Shown piece after piece: positions 1 to 8,820 of a stretch of 64,000 nucleotides of DNA. Origin of the DNA: Azoarcus indigens (lineage in GTDB: Bacteria; Pseudomonadota; Gammaproteobacteria; Burkholderiales; Rhodocyclaceae). Where the stretch lies: the NCBI RefSeq assembly GCF_004361735.1, contig NZ_SNVV01000002.1, forward strand, positions 62,001 to 126,000. Direction: 5' to 3'. How positions within the stretch are numbered: the stretch's first letter is position 1; each line of letters starts with the position of its first letter. The notes beneath the pieces were generated by a model that saw only the letters and a program-made list of their open reading frames with translations, was not told the DNA's origin and ran no database searches. The translations under genes were made by a program, and so were the position numbers.

Positions 1-1152
1 GTCGCGCTTGCCACCCTCCTGCTCGCCGCCTGTAGCAGCACGCCGGCGCCGCGCGGCACCGGCGACCTTGGCCTGGTCATCGAGCGCGCCAGCGGCCAGG
101 TGGCGGTGGTGGAAACCACCGGCCGCAGCCGGCTGGCCACGGTGCAAGGGCTGGGCGATCTCTCCCATGCGCACGTCACCTATTCCCGCGACGGCCGCTA
201 CGGCTATGTGTTCGGCCGCGACGGCGGGCTGACCAAGGTGGATCTGCTGCTGGGCCGCATCGACCGCCGGGTGGTGCAGGCGGGCAACTCCATCGGCGGC
301 TCCATCTCGCAGGACGGCCGGCTGGTGGTGGCGCAGAACTACGATCCCGGCGGCATCCGGGTGTTCGACGCCGACACCCTGGAGCCGCTCTCCGAGGTGC
401 CGGCGGAATACGCGCCCGGCTTCCGCTCCAAGGTGGTCGGCCTGGCCGATCTGCCCGGCCAGCGCTTCGCCTATGCGCTGTTCGAGGCTGGCGAGATCTG
501 GGTGACGGACCTTTCCGACCCGCGCCAGCCGCGCACCCAGCGCTACCCTGCCGGCCGCCAACCCTATGACGCACTGGTGACGCCGGACGGCCGCCACTTC
601 ATCGCCGGCCTGTTCGGCGAAGACGGCCTCGCGCTGCTGGACCTGTGGCACCCGGAGCAGGGCGTGCGCAAGATCCTCTCAGGCTACGGCCGCGGCGAGC
701 AGCCGCTGCCGGTGTACAAGATGCCGCACCTGCGCGGCTGGGCGGTGGCCGGCGACTACGCCTGGCTGCCCGCCATCGGCCGCCACGAGGTGCTGGTGGT
801 GGATACCCGCGACTGGCGCGAGGTGGCGCGGGTGCCGGTGCACAGCCAGCCGGTGTTCGTCATGGCGCGGCCGGATGGCCGCCAGGTGTGGGTGAATTTC
901 GCCTTCCCGGACAACGGCAAGCTGCAGGTCATAGACACCGAAAGCCGCAGCGTGGTGGAGACCCTGGAGCCGGGCAGGGCGGTGCTGCACATGGAATTCA
1001 CCCCGCGCGGCGAAGCGGTGTGGGTTTCCGCCCGCGACGACGACAAGGTGGTGGTGTACGACACCGAGACCCGCCGCCCGCTGGCCGAACTGCCGGCGGC
1101 CAAGCCCAGCGGCATCTTCTTCACCAGCCGCGCGGCGCGCACCGGTTTCTGA
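1..1152 (+). CDS. nirF: NirF, heme d1 biosynthesis protein (5' partial)
   Basis: NirF acts late in heme d1 synthesis, oxidising the dihydro-heme d1 precursor in the periplasm to supply cytochrome cd1 nitrite reductase. The frame is open from base 1 and the true start lies upstream. The first codons read as the end of a lipoprotein signal with lipobox LAAC (bases 22-33), followed by a Ser/Thr/Pro linker, so this NirF is probably a membrane-tethered lipoprotein. The rest is a beta-propeller resembling the d1 domains of NirS and NirN, with recurring DGR and VVDT-type strands. It is followed 10 bp later by nirDL in the usual nirF-D-L-G-H-J-N order, which makes the assignment firm. Confidence 0.93.
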   Translation, partial: VALATLLLAACSSTPAPRGTGDLGLVIERASGQVAVVETTGRSRLATVQGLGDLSHAHVTYSRDGRYGYVFGRDGGLTKVDLLLGRIDRRVVQAGNSIGGSISQDGRLVVAQNYDPGGIRVFDADTLEPLSEVPAEYAPGFRSKVVGLADLPGQRFAYALFEAGEIWVTDLSDPRQPRTQRYPAGRQPYDALVTPDGRHFIAGLFGEDGLALLDLWHPEQGVRKILSGYGRGEQPLPVYKMPHLRGWAVAGDYAWLPAIGRHEVLVVDTRDWREVARVPVHSQPVFVMARPDGRQVWVNFAFPDNGKLQVIDTESRSVVETLEPGRAVLHMEFTPRGEAVWVSARDDDKVVVYDTETRRPLAELPAAKPSGIFFTSRAARTGF

Positions 1153-1162
1153 GGTGGACATC

Positions 1163-2182
1163 ATGGACGCCGCCCGCTTCCGCCTGCTCAACGACTGGCA
1201 GCATGACTTCCCCCGCGTGGAAACGCCTTACGCCGAGCTGGCACAGACCGTCGGCATGGACGCGGAGGCGGTGCTGGCCGCCTACCGCGCGTGGTTGCAC
1301 GAAGGCACGGTGAGCCGCATCGGCCCGGTGGTGGCCAGCGGCCGGGTGGGCGCCAGCGCGCTGGTGGCGCTGGCGGTGCCGTCGGCACGGCTGGCGGAGG
1401 TGGCGGCGCGGGTGAGCCAGCTCAGCGCGGTCAATCACAACTACGAGCGCGAGCATCTCTACAACCTGTGGTTCGTCGCCACCGCCGGCAGCGCGGCGCA
1501 GTTGCAGGAAACGGTGGAGCGCATCGCCGTCGCCACCGGCTGCGCGCCGCTGCTGCTGCCGATGGAAGAGGCCTACCACATCGACCTCGGCTTCGATCTC
1601 GGCTTCCGCCCCGAATACGGCGGGCGGCAGGTGCAAACGCCCTGGCAGGCCGCCGCGCCCTGTCGGCTGGCGGAAGGCGAGCGCGCGCTGCTGGGCGTGC
1701 TGCAGCATGGCCTGCCGGCGGTGGCGCGGCCGTATGCGGCGGTGGGCGAACGGCTCGGCCTGTCCGGCGCGGCGGTGTGCGCCATGGTGGATGGCTGGCT
1801 GCTTTCCGGCCTGCTGCGCCGCTTCGGCGTGGTGGTGCGGCACCACGAGCTGGGCTATGCCGCCAATGCCATGTGCGTGTGGGATGTGGCGGATGAGGAA
1901 GTGGCCGATTTCGGCCGCCGCCTCGGCGCCGAGGCCGGCGTCACCCTGTGCTACCGCCGCCGCCGCGCGCTGCCGCAGTGGCGCTACAACCTGTTCTGCA
2001 TGATCCACGGCAAGGCTCGCGCCGAGGTGCTGGCCCGGCGCGCCGCGATCGCCGACCGCCTGGCGCTGGACCGCTGGCCGCACGCGGTGCTGTTCAGCCG
2101 CCGCCGCTTCAAGCAGTGCGGCGCGCGCTACATGCCGGACGCGGCAGCATCGGGTGTGCGGGAGGAAACGGCCCATGCCTGA
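1163..2182 (+). CDS. nirDL: NirDL fusion, siroheme decarboxylase subunit
   Basis: Siroheme decarboxylase converts siroheme to didecarboxysiroheme in heme d1 synthesis. This 339-residue protein joins two Lrp/AsnC-like halves. The first (about 1-150) carries the NirD-type motif HNYEREH, and the second (about 170-335) the NirL-type CYRRRR and YNLFCMIHG motifs. In Pseudomonas these are separate genes, while a fused NirDL is known from other denitrifiers. I chose ATG 1163, which has GAGGTGG just upstream, over an in-frame GTG at 1154. It overlaps nirG by 8 bp. The Lrp-like HTH folds are known to serve catalysis here rather than DNA binding. Confidence 0.93.
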   Translation: MDAARFRLLNDWQHDFPRVETPYAELAQTVGMDAEAVLAAYRAWLHEGTVSRIGPVVASGRVGASALVALAVPSARLAEVAARVSQLSAVNHNYEREHLYNLWFVATAGSAAQLQETVERIAVATGCAPLLLPMEEAYHIDLGFDLGFRPEYGGRQVQTPWQAAAPCRLAEGERALLGVLQHGLPAVARPYAAVGERLGLSGAAVCAMVDGWLLSGLLRRFGVVVRHHELGYAANAMCVWDVADEEVADFGRRLGAEAGVTLCYRRRRALPQWRYNLFCMIHGKARAEVLARRAAIADRLALDRWPHAVLFSRRRFKQCGARYMPDAAASGVREETAHA

Positions 2183-2690
2183 ATACAGCCACGCGGGCCG
2201 GCATGCCCCTGGCGTTTCCCCTTGTGGCGCCGCGCGCCCCGCGCTGGACGACATCGACCGCCGCCTCATCAACGAACTGCAGGGTGGTTTCCCGCTGGTG
2301 GCGCGCCCCTATGAAGCGGTGGCGCGGACGCTGGGGGTGGACGAGGCGGAGCTCATCGCCCGCCTGCGCCGGCTGCTGGATGCCGGCGTGCTGTCCCGCT
2401 TCGGCCCGATGTTCCAGATCGAGCGCGCCGGCGGCGCCTTCTGCCTGGCGGCGATGGCGGTGGCGGACGCGGACTGGGAGCGGGTGCTGGCTCAGGTGAA
2501 CAGCCATGACGAGGTCGCGCACAACTACCGCCGCGAGCACCGCCTCAACATGTGGTTCGTGCTCGCCACCGAAACGCCCGCCGGCATCGCCGACTGCGCC
2601 CGCCGCATCGAAGCGGCCACCGGCGTGGCGGTGCATCTCTTCCCCAAGGAACGCGAATACTTCGTCGGCATGCGCCTGGAGGCACGATGA
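2175..2690 (+). CDS. nirG: NirG, siroheme decarboxylase subunit
   Basis: Lrp-like siroheme decarboxylase subunit of 171 residues, paralogous to the NirD half of the preceding protein. It has an N-terminal winged HTH (about 20-75) and the motif HNYRREHRLNMWF near residue 115, whose His residues match those used in NirD-type decarboxylation. ATG 2175 follows GGAGGAAAC and overlaps the nirDL stop, indicating translational coupling. Assignment as NirG rather than another NirD copy rests on gene order and on pairing with the NirL-like protein downstream. Confidence 0.88.
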   Translation: MPEYSHAGRHAPGVSPCGAARPALDDIDRRLINELQGGFPLVARPYEAVARTLGVDEAELIARLRRLLDAGVLSRFGPMFQIERAGGAFCLAAMAVADADWERVLAQVNSHDEVAHNYRREHRLNMWFVLATETPAGIADCARRIEAATGVAVHLFPKEREYFVGMRLEAR

Positions 2691-3229
2691 ACGCGCCCAC
2701 GTCCAAGCTCATATCCAACGCGCCCATATCCGCCGGCCCGCTGCTGGACGAAACCGACCGCCGCCTCATCCGCGCCACCCAGGGCGGCCTGCCGCTGGTG
2801 CCGCAACCCTATCTGGCGATAGCCGAGCAGCTCGGCATTGGCGAAGCGGAAGTCGCCACCCGGCTGGCCGCGATGCTGGAGAACGGCCTCATCCGCCGCA
2901 TCGGCGCGGTGCCCAACCACTACGCGCTGGGCTACACCGCCAACGGCATGAGCGTGTGGGACGTGGATGACGAAGTGGTGGATGCCGCCGGCGAGCGCAT
3001 CGGCGCGCTGGCCTGCGTCACCCACTGCTACCGCCGCCCGCGCCACCGGCCGCACTGGCCCTACAACCTGTTCGCCATGGTGCACGGCGGCTCGCGGGAG
3101 GAGGTGAGGCGCCATGTCGCCGACATCCTGTTGCTGCTCATGCGCGACTTCACCGGCCGCCTGCGTGGCCACGAGGTGCTGTTCTCCACCGCCATCCTGA
3201 AAAAGACCGGCCTGCGGCTGCGGGATTGA
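2687..3229 (+). CDS. nirH: NirH, siroheme decarboxylase subunit
   Basis: Fourth Lrp-like siroheme decarboxylase module (180 residues), most like the NirL half of NirDL. It carries CYRRPRHRPHWPYNLFAMVHG-type residues around 120-140 and ends with a KKTGLR segment typical of the family. It overlaps nirG by ATGA (2687-2690). The first 18 residues are Ser/Pro/Ala-rich, ahead of the HTH-like domain. The stop codon lies within a DNR/FNR-type box that appears to drive the next gene. Confidence 0.88.
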   Translation: MNAPTSKLISNAPISAGPLLDETDRRLIRATQGGLPLVPQPYLAIAEQLGIGEAEVATRLAAMLENGLIRRIGAVPNHYALGYTANGMSVWDVDDEVVDAAGERIGALACVTHCYRRPRHRPHWPYNLFAMVHGGSREEVRRHVADILLLLMRDFTGRLRGHEVLFSTAILKKTGLRLRD

Positions 3230-3267
3230 TCCGCATCATTCCGCCGCCGCGTGCCGGCCGCTGTAAT
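3226..3267 (+). promoter_or_regulatory. DNR/FNR-type promoter for nirJN
   Basis: TTGATCCGCATCAT at 3226-3239 matches the FNR/DNR consensus TTGAT-N4-ATCAA in 9 of 10 defined positions. A -10-like TGTAAT lies at 3262-3267, predicting a start near 3274. That places the box centre at -41.5, the classical class II activation position. The box overlaps the nirH stop and lies about 93 bp before the nirJ ATG. A Crp/Fnr regulator of DNR type is encoded at 9158-9970. No experimental support. Confidence 0.7.
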
Positions 3268-3332
3268 CCGGCGGCAGCGCAGCCACACGCGCCGCTGCCT
3301 TCACCGCCGCAGACTGCCAGACGGGGCCCGCC

Positions 3333-4613
3333 ATGTTCCGCATTTCCCAATTCATCCGCGACCTCGACCGGCCCGCAGCGCCGGCCGCCGCCGAACCCCG
3401 CTCACCCAGCACTCCTGCCACACCCGCCACTCCCAGGCCCACCGGCCCGGTGGTGATCTGGAACCTTATCCGCCGCTGCAACCTCACCTGCAAGCACTGC
3501 TACTCCATCTCCGCCGATACCGACTTCGCCGGCGAACTGAGCACCGCCGAAGTTCACACGGTGATGGACGATCTCAAGGCCTTCGGCGTGCCGGTGCTCA
3601 TCCTCTCCGGCGGCGAACCGCTGCTGCGGCCGGACATCTTCGACATCGCCCGCCGCGCCAAAGCCCTGGGCTTCTACGTCGGCCTCTCCAGCAACGGCAC
3701 GCTGATCGGCGAGCACAACATCGGCGCCATCGCCGATGCCGGCTTCGACTACGTCGGCATCAGCCTGGACGGCATAGGCGTCACCCACGACCGCTTCCGC
3801 CGCCTGGCCGGCGCCTTCGACGCCTCCATGGCCGGCATCCGCCTGTGCCTGGCGCGCGGCCTCAAGGTCGGCCTGCGCTACACCATGACCGAGGACAACG
3901 CCCACGACCTGCCGCCGCTGCTGCGCCTGGCGGAAGACGAAGGCATCAGCAAGTTCTACTTCTCCCACCTCAACTACGCCGGCCGCGGCAACAAGCACCG
4001 CGCCGACGATGCCCGCCACCAGACCACCCGCCGGGCGATGGAGCTGCTGTTCGAAACCTGCATGGCGCGCCAGCAACGCGGGCTGGCGCATGAATTCGTC
4101 AGCGGCAACAACGATGCGGACGGCATCTACCTGCTGCACTGGGTGCGGCGCCACTTCCCCGCCCATGCCGGGCGGGTGGCCGCCCGCCTGCGCCAGTGGG
4201 GCGGCAACGCCAGCGGGGTGAACGTGGCCAACATCGACAACCTCGGCGTGGTGCACCCGGACACCATGTGGTGGCACGAGGCGCTGGGCAATGTGCGCGA
4301 GCGGCCGTTCTCGGCCATCTGGCGCGATCTCTCCAACCCGCTGATGGCCGGCCTGCGCCAGCATCCGCGCCGCGTCGGTGGCCGCTGCGGCCAGTGCGCC
4401 CACCTGGACATCTGCAACGGCAGCTCGCGGGTGCGCGCCGGCCAGATCACCGGCGACGTCTGGGCGGAAGACCCCGGCTGCTACCTCAGCGACGAGGAAA
4501 TCGGCCTGACACCGGACCGCGCGGTCGAGCGGGTGCGCACCACGCCCTATGTGCGCAGGCTGCACCCGGCGCCCGTAAGCAATGCCCCGAAAGCCAGTGG
4601 AGTGAAGGCATGA
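3333..4613 (+). CDS. nirJ: NirJ, radical SAM heme d1 biosynthesis protein
   Basis: NirJ is a radical SAM/SPASM enzyme that replaces propionate side chains with oxo groups on rings A and B of didecarboxysiroheme, giving pre-heme d1. The 426-residue protein has the radical SAM cluster CNLTCKHC at about 46-53, a GGEP motif for SAM binding near residue 91, and a C-terminal Cys-rich segment (GRCGQCAHLDIC then a later Cys) that should bind a second Fe-S cluster. About 40 Pro/Ala-rich residues precede the core. Its stop overlaps the nirN start by ATGA. A 103-bp gap separates it from nirH and holds its own putative promoter. Confidence 0.94.
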   Translation: MFRISQFIRDLDRPAAPAAAEPRSPSTPATPATPRPTGPVVIWNLIRRCNLTCKHCYSISADTDFAGELSTAEVHTVMDDLKAFGVPVLILSGGEPLLRPDIFDIARRAKALGFYVGLSSNGTLIGEHNIGAIADAGFDYVGISLDGIGVTHDRFRRLAGAFDASMAGIRLCLARGLKVGLRYTMTEDNAHDLPPLLRLAEDEGISKFYFSHLNYAGRGNKHRADDARHQTTRRAMELLFETCMARQQRGLAHEFVSGNNDADGIYLLHWVRRHFPAHAGRVAARLRQWGGNASGVNVANIDNLGVVHPDTMWWHEALGNVRERPFSAIWRDLSNPLMAGLRQHPRRVGGRCGQCAHLDICNGSSRVRAGQITGDVWAEDPGCYLSDEEIGLTPDRAVERVRTTPYVRRLHPAPVSNAPKASGVKA

Positions 4614-6433
4614 AGCAGACGAAGCAGTTGGAAACCGGCGCGGAACGGACGCCGGATGTGCGAGCAGGCGACAAGCCGCCCGCCGGCCCCGCCCGCAGGT
4701 CCAGCCGGCAAGCCGCCTACGAGCCGGACGAAGCCCTGAGCAACTACGCCGCGCCGGCGCTGGAGCCCTGGGAAGAGGAAGCGCCACCAAGCGCACGGCC
4801 GCCCGCCGCGCCGTCCTCCACCCTCATGCCGAAGGCGGCCAAGCGCATGGTCATCCTCGCCATCGTCTGGCTGGTCTTCCTGCTGTTCGTATCGCTGAAA
4901 TCCGCCCATGCCGCGCCGGAGGCCGGCGGCGCGGCCAGTGCCGCGCTGAGCAGCGCCAAGGCCAGCTACCAGCTGCACTGCGCCGCCTGCCACGGCACCG
5001 ACCGCCTGGGCGGCATCGGCCCGGCGCTGCTACCGGAAAACCTGTCGCGGCTGCGCAAGGGCGAGGCGCTGAAAGTAGTGCGCGACGGCCGCCCGGCCAC
5101 CCAGATGGCTGGTTTCGGCCAAGCGCTGGCGGCGGATCAACTGGCTGCGCTGGTCGACTGGATCTACACCCCGGTGGTGCCGGCGCCGGTGTGGCGCGAG
5201 GCCGACATCCGCGCCTCCCGCATCCAGCATGCCGAGCCGGCGAAACTGCCGGCGCGGCCGGTGTTCGAGGCTGACCCGCTCAACCTCTTCCTGGTGGTGG
5301 AGGCGGGCGACCACCACGTCTCGGTGCTGGACGGCGACCGCCTGGAAGTGATCCACCGCTTCCCCAGCCGCCATGCCCTGCACGGCGGGCCGAAATTCGC
5401 CGATGGCGGCCGCTACGTCTTCTTCGCCTCGCGCGACGGCTGGGTCACCAAGTACGACCTGTGGAACCTCAAGGTGGTGGCCGAAGTGCGCGCCGGCATC
5501 AACACCCGCAACCTCGCCGCCTCGCCGGACGGCCGCCACATCGCCATCGCCAACTACCTGCCGCACACCCTGGTGCTGCTGGATGGCGACCTCAATCTGC
5601 TCAAGGTACTGGAGGTGAGCGACCGCGGCGGCAAACACAGCTCCCGCGTCTCCGCCGTGTATGACGCCACGCCGCGCCATTCCTTCATCGCCGCACTCAA
5701 AGACGTGCCGGAAGTGTGGGAGATCAGCTACGACCCCGCCGCAGACGAAATCCCCGCTGGCCTCATCCACGACCATGCCCAGCGGGAAGGCGCCTTCATC
5801 CCCGGCTACCTCAACCCCCGCCGCACCCAGCTGAGCGACCCGCTGGACGACTTCTTCTTCACCCAGGACTATTCCGAACTCATGGGCGCCTCCCGCGAAG
5901 GCAAGGGGCAAGTGGTGAACCTGGACGCCCGCAAGAAGATCGCCGACCTCCCGCTCGCCGGCATGCCCCACCTGGGCTCCGGCATCACCTGGGACTGGCG
6001 CGGCCGCCGCGTCATGGCCAGCACCAACCTGCAAGCCGCCGAGGTAACGGTGATCGACCTGCAAAGCCGCGAAGTCGTCCGCCGCATCCCCACCCGCGGC
6101 CCCGGCTTCTTCCTCCGCAGCCACGAAAACAGCCGCTACGCCTTCGTCGATTCCATGATGAGCCCCGAGTACAAACACGTGCTGCAGGTGATCGACAAGG
6201 AAACGCTGAAAGTCGTCCACGAACTCACCGAACAACCCGGCCGCACCCTGGCCCACGTCGAATTCACCCGCGACGGCAGCTACGCGCTCGCAAGCCTGTG
6301 GGAAGACGACGGCGCGCTACTCGTGTTCGACGCGCAAACCCTGGCGGAAGTGAAACGGATACCGATGCGGAAACCGGTGGGGAAATACAACGTGTGGAAC
6401 AAGATCACGCGGGAGGAGGGGACTAGTCATTGA
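4610..6433 (+). CDS. nirN: NirN, c-type heme / d1-propeller protein
   Basis: NirN resembles NirS: a cytochrome c domain followed by an eight-bladed d1-type propeller. Known homologues bind dihydro-heme d1 and help complete or deliver heme d1 in the periplasm. The heme-binding CAACH is at residues 124-128 and the propeller spans about 200-600. At 607 residues it is roughly 100 longer than typical NirN. The first 72 residues are Pro/Ala/Glu-rich and precede a hydrophobic segment (about 78-96) that ends like a signal peptide (SAHA). ATG 4610 has GGAGTG upstream and overlaps nirJ. The internal ATG at 4826, just before the hydrophobic stretch, has no visible ribosome site. The extension is therefore probably translated. 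Confidence 0.92.
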   Translation: MKQTKQLETGAERTPDVRAGDKPPAGPARRSSRQAAYEPDEALSNYAAPALEPWEEEAPPSARPPAAPSSTLMPKAAKRMVILAIVWLVFLLFVSLKSAHAAPEAGGAASAALSSAKASYQLHCAACHGTDRLGGIGPALLPENLSRLRKGEALKVVRDGRPATQMAGFGQALAADQLAALVDWIYTPVVPAPVWREADIRASRIQHAEPAKLPARPVFEADPLNLFLVVEAGDHHVSVLDGDRLEVIHRFPSRHALHGGPKFADGGRYVFFASRDGWVTKYDLWNLKVVAEVRAGINTRNLAASPDGRHIAIANYLPHTLVLLDGDLNLLKVLEVSDRGGKHSSRVSAVYDATPRHSFIAALKDVPEVWEISYDPAADEIPAGLIHDHAQREGAFIPGYLNPRRTQLSDPLDDFFFTQDYSELMGASREGKGQVVNLDARKKIADLPLAGMPHLGSGITWDWRGRRVMASTNLQAAEVTVIDLQSREVVRRIPTRGPGFFLRSHENSRYAFVDSMMSPEYKHVLQVIDKETLKVVHELTEQPGRTLAHVEFTRDGSYALASLWEDDGALLVFDAQTLAEVKRIPMRKPVGKYNVWNKITREEGTSH

Positions 6434-6812
6434 GGGGGGCTGCCGCTCGCCCGAATGCAGCTAGTCGCCGTTGATCTCCAAAACACGTCTTGAGAGGGGC
6501 GACCATTAGAGACCAACGTGGACTTCAGACGGCAGTATTTCGGCCGAAGCTGCCGGTCCAGCCGGATACGCTGATTGTCCGCGTTAGGCGAGAACCGGTC
6601 AGTCGATCTCGCCATCTGAATCGAATAGCCGAGGTCTCCTCCTCCTCGCTCAATGACCGGTTTCTGGAGAGCGAATTTTCCGCGGAACTACCTCGCTCGA
6701 CCAAGATGCCCCGCTTGACATCGGCGTCTGGATTACGCGCGATCCGGCGCTAGGGCTGAAAAAACGCCGGGCGGCCACGAAACATCATTTGCTATGTCCT
6801 GTTCGAGCCAAA
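6434..6812. other. Intergenic gap, no convincing gene
   Basis: Non-coding-looking stretch between convergent nirN and the islet gene at 6813. Its base composition is visibly lower in G+C than the nir operon. Short ORFs here (up to about 87 codons) lack ribosome sites and recognisable domains. It looks like the left edge of an inserted segment. No transposase, terminal repeat or attachment site was recognised. Confidence 0.5.
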
Positions 6813-7259
6813 TCACGACTTGGCGGCGACAGGAAGCCGAAATGGCGCGCCCAGTCGGTTGAACGCGTTCATTGCGGCAATCGTGATCGTAAGGTCGACC
6901 AGGTCTTTGGGCGTGAATTGTGCCGAGGCAGCGGCATACGCCTCATCCGAAGCATGCGTTTCGCTGACACGAGTCACCTCCTCAGCCCAGGCCAGCGCGG
7001 CACGCTCCTGGTCAGAGAATAGGTGGCGTACTTCATCCCACACCGGTACCAACGTGATCTTGTCGATCGACATGGTTTTCCTGAGATCGCGGCTGTGCAT
7101 GTCGATGCAGTGGGCGCAGCCGTTGATTTGCGAAACGCGAAGAAACACGAGGTGCACAAGCTCCTCGGGGAGGTTCGTCTTCTTTGTGACGTAGTGGTGG
7201 ATACCGAAAAGAGCTTTCGCGCCGTCAGGCGCGATTTCTTGCCAGTTCAAGCGTGTCAT
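6813..7259 (-). CDS. Carboxymuconolactone decarboxylase / AhpD-like protein
   Basis: A 148-residue member of the AhpD-like alkylhydroperoxidase/carboxymuconolactone decarboxylase superfamily. The peroxidase-type motif CAHCIDMH (about 50-57) supplies the two redox Cys and a His. The substrate is unknown. ATG 7259 has AGGACTGAG just upstream. The gene diverges from the MocR-type regulator at 7402, a pairing that suggests the regulator controls it. Codon third positions are less G/C-dominated than in the flanking nir and nor genes, consistent with recent acquisition. Confidence 0.85.
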   Translation of the reverse strand: MTRLNWQEIAPDGAKALFGIHHYVTKKTNLPEELVHLVFLRVSQINGCAHCIDMHSRDLRKTMSIDKITLVPVWDEVRHLFSDQERAALAWAEEVTRVSETHASDEAYAAASAQFTPKDLVDLTITIAAMNAFNRLGAPFRLPVAAKS

Positions 7260-7360
7260 CTCAGTCCTTTCCTGTCGTTGATGGTGAGTAGTGTCGGGGT
7301 CGGTGCGCCCCAGGGCCGCCTATCGACTTCAGCGGCGGTCCATGTCATAACGCCACGTTA

Positions 7361-7378
7361 CTCCACCGGATATTGGAG
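7361..7378. promoter_or_regulatory. Candidate operator between divergent islet genes
   Basis: Inverted repeat CTCCA-N8-TGGAG lies between the two divergent starts (7259 and 7402), 23 bp before the MocR-type gene. It is a plausible binding site for that regulator, but it is short and could be chance. Confidence 0.3.
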
Positions 7379-7401
7379 AGACAGGCCCAAAAACTGCCGA
7401 A

Positions 7402-8820
7402 ATGACTGACCCAAATGCGCCCAATGTGCTTTCCATTCAGGTGGACCGTGCCACCGACGCACCTATCGGCGACCAGATCCATGCGAGCCTGCGACAGGCG
7501 ATTCTCGACGGCCGGCTTGCGCCGGGACAGCGCTTGCCTTCCGGCCGGGACCTCGCCGCGCAGCTTGGCGTTGCGCGCGGCACCGTCCGCGTGGCCTACG
7601 AGCGGCTGATCGCCGAGAACCTGGTGTTCGGTGCCGGCCCCGCAGGCACACGCGTAGGCGCTCGGCCGCCCGTCGGCCGAGCGAACGACGAGGCGCCACT
7701 CGACGGGCCTTTGGCGGCTTTTACCCGCCCATATTCGAGCACGCCGCTGCCGTTCCAAATGGGCGTGCCGGCTCACGACGCATTTCCCACCAAGCTCTGG
7801 GCTCGCATGCGGGCGCGTGCAGTACGCGCCGACGCCATCACTTATACGGCCTACGCTGACCCGCGCGGCGAGCCTGCGCTACGGGCCCAGATAGCGAGCC
7901 ACCTGGCCGTCAGCCGGCAAATGCAATGTCATCCCGATCAGATCCTCGTTACGAGCGGGTACCGGCACGGCCTAATGCTTGCGTTGACGGCACTGCGTGC
8001 GCACGGTCGCAAGGCGTGGATCGAGGAGCCAGGTTATCCGCTGGGAAGACGCGCGCTGGAACTGATCGGAGCCGCGCTCGAACCCGTGCCCATCGATGCC
8101 GAGGGGATGCGCGTAAAGGATGGCATCGCCCGCGCGCCAGACGCCTTCCTGGCGTTGGTCACTCCGGGCCAACACGCACCGCTGGGCGTGACCCTGTCGC
8201 CGGCACGAAGACACGCCCTGCTCGACTGGGCAGCGGCAAGGGAGGCCTGGGTCATCGAAGACGACTATCTTGGAGAACTGCAGCTCGACGGTCGGGCGGC
8301 ACCGGCCCTTGCCGCAGGCGAAGGCGCGAACCGCGTGATTCACATCGGCTCGTTCAGCAAGACGCTCAGCCCGGCGCTGGGCCTTGGTTTCGTCGTCGCC
8401 CCACGCTCGCTGGCGGAGCGTCTGGTCGAGGTCTCTGCTGTGTTGGCCCCGGCCCCAAACCGGACCACCCAACTGGCGGTTACGGAGTTTCTAGCGGATG
8501 GGCACTTCCTGAGGCACCTGCGCCGGATGAAGGCTCTCTATGCCGAGCGCCGCAATCTCGCGTTAGCGCATGTCAGCGAGTTTCTGCCGAACTCGCTGGC
8601 GGCGGGCTTAGGCGTGATCGCACCGCTTCCACAGCTCGCCGACGACAACGCCATTGTCGACGTTGCCCGCGCACACGGCCTAGCGCCTTCTGCCCTCTCC
8701 GCCTGGCATCTTCGCCGCACTCATGCGCAACGCGGCTTGCTACTCAGCGTGACGAACCTGCGCCTCGACAACATCGATGCAGCATGCGCGAAACTTGCAA
8801 GCATCGTTGCATCTCATTGA
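7402..8820 (+). CDS. MocR/PdxR-family regulator (GntR HTH + aminotransferase domain)
   Basis: A 472-residue regulator with an N-terminal GntR winged HTH (about 10-75, including LPSGRDLAAQLGVARGTVR) and a C-terminal fold-type I aminotransferase-like domain. The PLP-lysine region is recognisable (SFSKTLSPALGLGF, about 317-330), as is an Asp/Tyr pair in IEDDYLGEL. MocR proteins use the PLP domain to sense an effector rather than for catalysis. Divergent orientation to the AhpD-like gene suggests regulation of that gene. Base usage differs from the neighbouring nor cluster. Confidence 0.88.
   Translation: MTDPNAPNVLSIQVDRATDAPIGDQIHASLRQAILDGRLAPGQRLPSGRDLAAQLGVARGTVRVAYERLIAENLVFGAGPAGTRVGARPPVGRANDEAPLDGPLAAFTRPYSSTPLPFQMGVPAHDAFPTKLWARMRARAVRADAITYTAYADPRGEPALRAQIASHLAVSRQMQCHPDQILVTSGYRHGLMLALTALRAHGRKAWIEEPGYPLGRRALELIGAALEPVPIDAEGMRVKDGIARAPDAFLALVTPGQHAPLGVTLSPARRHALLDWAAAREAWVIEDDYLGELQLDGRAAPALAAGEGANRVIHIGSFSKTLSPALGLGFVVAPRSLAERLVEVSAVLAPAPNRTTQLAVTEFLADGHFLRHLRRMKALYAERRNLALAHVSEFLPNSLAAGLGVIAPLPQLADDNAIVDVARAHGLAPSALSAWHLRRTHAQRGLLLSVTNLRLDNIDAACAKLASIVASH

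Noticed and set aside
4196-4609. N-terminal 138 codons of the open frame that continues into nirN
   Set aside because: They overlap the conserved C-terminal Cys-rich part of nirJ in another frame. The ATGA start at 4610 has a proper ribosome site.
6490-6753. 87-codon ORF at the left edge of the islet
   Set aside because: No ribosome site, no recognisable family and Arg/Ser-rich content typical of non-coding GC-rich DNA.
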